A DNA stretch of 7,809 bases from positions 1 to 7,809 of the forward strand of contig JBPBQE010000142.1 in assembly GCA_050954595.1 (NCBI GenBank). Reading direction: 5' to 3'. The stretch is from JAVVHH01 sp050954595. GTDB lineage: Bacteria > Pseudomonadota > Alphaproteobacteria > Acetobacterales > Acetobacteraceae. Below the pieces are notes generated by a model, which did not search any database, was not told the DNA's origin, and worked only from the letters and a program-made list of their open reading frames with translations. Position numbers and translations under genes: made by a program. Below, piece after piece: positions 6,629 to 7,809 of the stretch (positions within the stretch are counted from its first letter, which is position 1; each line of letters starts with the position of its first letter).

Positions 6629-7201
6629 TCAGCCCGCTGCAAACTCGGCGGCGGTGGACACGGTGCCGAACAGCGGCAGCATGTTCTTGACCGAGAACTC
6701 GTGCCAGGCCGGGTTCGGCGCGGCGCAGACGTCCTCCAGCACCGTGACGGCGAAGCCGGCGCCGTCGGCGGCGCGGGCGGTAGCCTCCACCACTAGGTTG
6801 GTCGCGACGCCACCGATAACCAGTCGCTCCACGCCCTGGCGCAGCAGCCAGGTCATCAGCACGGTATTGAAGAACGGGTTGACGCACTGCTTGTCGAACA
6901 CCGGCTCATCGTCGCGCGGCGCGATGGTCTCGGGGAACTCGCAGCCCCAGGTGCCGGCCACGGCCGTGCCAGCCGCCTTCAGCTTCTGCACCCTTGCGGC
7001 CACGCTCAGGCAGTCCGACCGGAAGGTCAGGCGCACGAAGGCCACCACCATGCCCTTCGCCCGGGCCGCCGCCAGCGCGGTGGCGGCGTTGGCCAGCACG
7101 TTGCGCTCGGCCGTCAGCCCGGCCAGCGTACCGCCGAACTTTCCCTTGGGGTCCACCATCTCGTTCTGCAGGTCCAGCAGCAGCAGCGCGGCCTTGCTCA
7201 T
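6629..7201 (-). CDS. Isochorismatase-family (cysteine hydrolase fold) protein lacking the nucleophilic Cys
   Basis: A 190-residue cytoplasmic protein with the isochorismatase / N-carbamoylsarcosine amidase fold. Members hydrolyse amides, ureides or isochorismate. The Asp of the triad is Asp10 in LLLLDLQN (6-13), and the Lys is Lys104 in FDKQ (102-105). The cis-peptide and nucleophile loop GVATNLVVEATAR (131-143) is present, but the usual Cys position holds Val137 (codon 6791-6793, GTG). Isochorismatases proper (EntB, PhzD) also lack this Cys and still use the Asp/Lys pair, so the protein may act on a non-amide substrate or have another role. ATG at 7201 has GGGGA upstream with about 9-nt spacing and a family-like MSKAALLLLD start. 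An ATG at 7216 overlaps the SDR stop as TGATG and would add five residues. It is followed 3 bp later by racemase-like A. Confidence 0.87.
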   Translation of the reverse strand: MSKAALLLLDLQNEMVDPKGKFGGTLAGLTAERNVLANAATALAAARAKGMVVAFVRLTFRSDCLSVAARVQKLKAAGTAVAGTWGCEFPETIAPRDDEPVFDKQCVNPFFNTVLMTWLLRQGVERLVIGGVATNLVVEATARAADGAGFAVTVLEDVCAAPNPAWHEFSVKNMLPLFGTVSTAAEFAAG

Positions 7202-7215
7202 CGTTTTAGTCCCCA

Positions 7216-7809
7216 TCAGTCGGCCCACATGCCGCCATTTACATCGAGGATCTCGGCAGTGACGAAGGACGCGCCCTCGCCCGCCAGGAATAGGGCCGCG
7301 TTCGCCACGTCGTCCGCCGTGCCCATGCGGCCCACGGGGATCAGCGCGCGCAGGCTCTGCGGCAGGTTGGTGGTCATCGCCGAGGCGATCGGGCCGGGGG
7401 CGATGGCGTTCACCGTGATGCCGCTGGGCGCCAGCTCGCGCGCCAGGAAGAAGGTCAGCGCGTGCACCCCGGCCTTGGACACGCCGTAGGCGACGTTGCT
7501 GGAGCGCTCCTGCTCTGTGGGGTCGATCCAGGGGCGGGCGTTGCCGCCGTTCTTGCCGATGACTGAGCCCAGGTTGATGATGCGGCCCCAGCCGTTCGCG
7601 CGCATGGCGGGGATGGCGGCCTGGCAGAATAGGAAGGTGCCCTTCAGATTGGTGTCGATCACCCGGTCCCACTCGGCCTCGTCCAGCGTGGCGGCGGGCC
7701 CAAAGGACACAATGCCAGCGACGTTGACCAGGATGTCCAGCCGGCCGAATGCCGCCACGGCGCGGGCCACGGCATTGGCCGCGGCCTGCCGCTTCGTCAC
7801 GTCGCCGGC
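7216..7809 (-). CDS. Short-chain dehydrogenase/reductase (SDR), missing its N-terminus at the window edge
   Basis: The last 197 codons of a classical SDR (NAD(P)H-dependent oxidoreductase, often annotated 3-oxoacyl-ACP reductase-like). The Gly-rich nucleotide-binding motif lies beyond the right edge. Counting from the first visible residue: AGDV at 1-4 is the adenine-contacting segment, NVAG at 29-32, Asn54 in DTNLKGTF, catalytic Ser82 in NLGSV, YGVSK at 108-112 with catalytic Tyr108 and Lys112, and APG at 137-139. The catalytic tetrad Asn-Ser-Tyr-Lys is complete, so it is probably active. The Ser-to-Tyr gap is 25 residues instead of the usual 12-13, owing to an inserted segment around ARPWIDPTEQERSSN (91-105). 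The stop TGA overlaps the alternative ATG of the hydrolase gene. It is the first visible gene of the operon; more genes and the promoter are likely further right. The substrate is unknown. Confidence 0.92.
   Translation of the reverse strand, partial: AGDVTKRQAAANAVARAVAAFGRLDILVNVAGIVSFGPAATLDEAEWDRVIDTNLKGTFLFCQAAIPAMRANGWGRIINLGSVIGKNGGNARPWIDPTEQERSSNVAYGVSKAGVHALTFFLARELAPSGITVNAIAPGPIASAMTTNLPQSLRALIPVGRMGTADDVANAALFLAGEGASFVTAEILDVNGGMWAD

Noticed and set aside
5816..6796. Long open frame on the plus strand opposite racemase-like A (326 codons)
   Set aside because: It runs antisense through two recognised genes, with biased composition and no recognisable motif.
5856..6887. Long minus-strand open frame in another frame of the hydrolase and racemase-like A genes (343 codons)
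   Set aside because: It is Arg/Pro/Gly-rich, overlaps two real genes in a different frame and has no domain signature.
4058..7201. Nicotinate/maleamate degradation (maleamate amidase plus maleate isomerase)
   Set aside because: The fold families agree, but the amidase Cys and the paired Cys of maleate isomerase are missing and the racemase-like N-termini (RIWxQS) do not match the isomerase type.
6629..7201. The missing Cys as a sign of a pseudogene
   Set aside because: The frame is intact, the Asp, Lys and loop motifs are kept, and the gene is tightly coupled to its neighbours, so it is more likely functional with altered chemistry.

Overview
The window is a dense, GC-rich stretch of bacterial chromosome with short or overlapping gene junctions, Shine-Dalgarno sites, two LysR-type regulators and a branched-chain-amino-acid-type ABC solute receptor. 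That mix suggests a metabolically versatile proteobacterium, most likely a betaproteobacterium of the Burkholderiales. This placement rests on gene style only and is not a firm assignment. No RNA genes, CRISPR arrays, insertion sequences or phage genes were seen.

Left part (1-2640). An acyl-CoA synthetase (AMP-forming), cut by the left edge, and a LysR-type regulator lie on the minus strand. Back to back with the regulator, on the plus strand, is a flavin-dependent nitronate monooxygenase / FabK-like oxidoreductase. The gap between the divergent genes is only 18 to 45 bp, depending on which start is used. This looks like the usual arrangement of a LysR regulator controlling the divergent enzyme gene, possibly with the co-directional acyl-CoA synthetase.

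Middle (2641-2823). This is a short convergent intergenic region, less GC-rich than its surroundings. It holds one weak hairpin and no gene I can support.

Right part (2824-7809). Six minus-strand genes appear to form one operon. In transcription order they are: a short-chain dehydrogenase/reductase (start beyond the right edge), an isochorismatase-fold hydrolase, an Asp/Glu/hydantoin-racemase-family protein (A), a LysR regulator, a second racemase-family protein (B), and a periplasmic ABC solute-binding protein. The junctions are a stop codon immediately followed or overlapped by a start, 3 bp, a 4-bp ATGA overlap, 1 bp and 22 bp, so translation is probably coupled. The gene types suggest uptake and breakdown of a small amide, ureide, amino-acid-like or dicarboxylate compound, with a regulator inside the operon. 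The substrate cannot be read from the sequence.

The most notable feature is that three enzyme-fold proteins of this operon lack family catalytic cysteines. The isochorismatase-fold protein has Val137 where the nucleophilic Cys is expected. Racemase-like A keeps only the first of the two catalytic Cys, and racemase-like B has neither. The operon may therefore carry out chemistry different from what automatic annotation (cysteine hydrolase, racemase) would imply.
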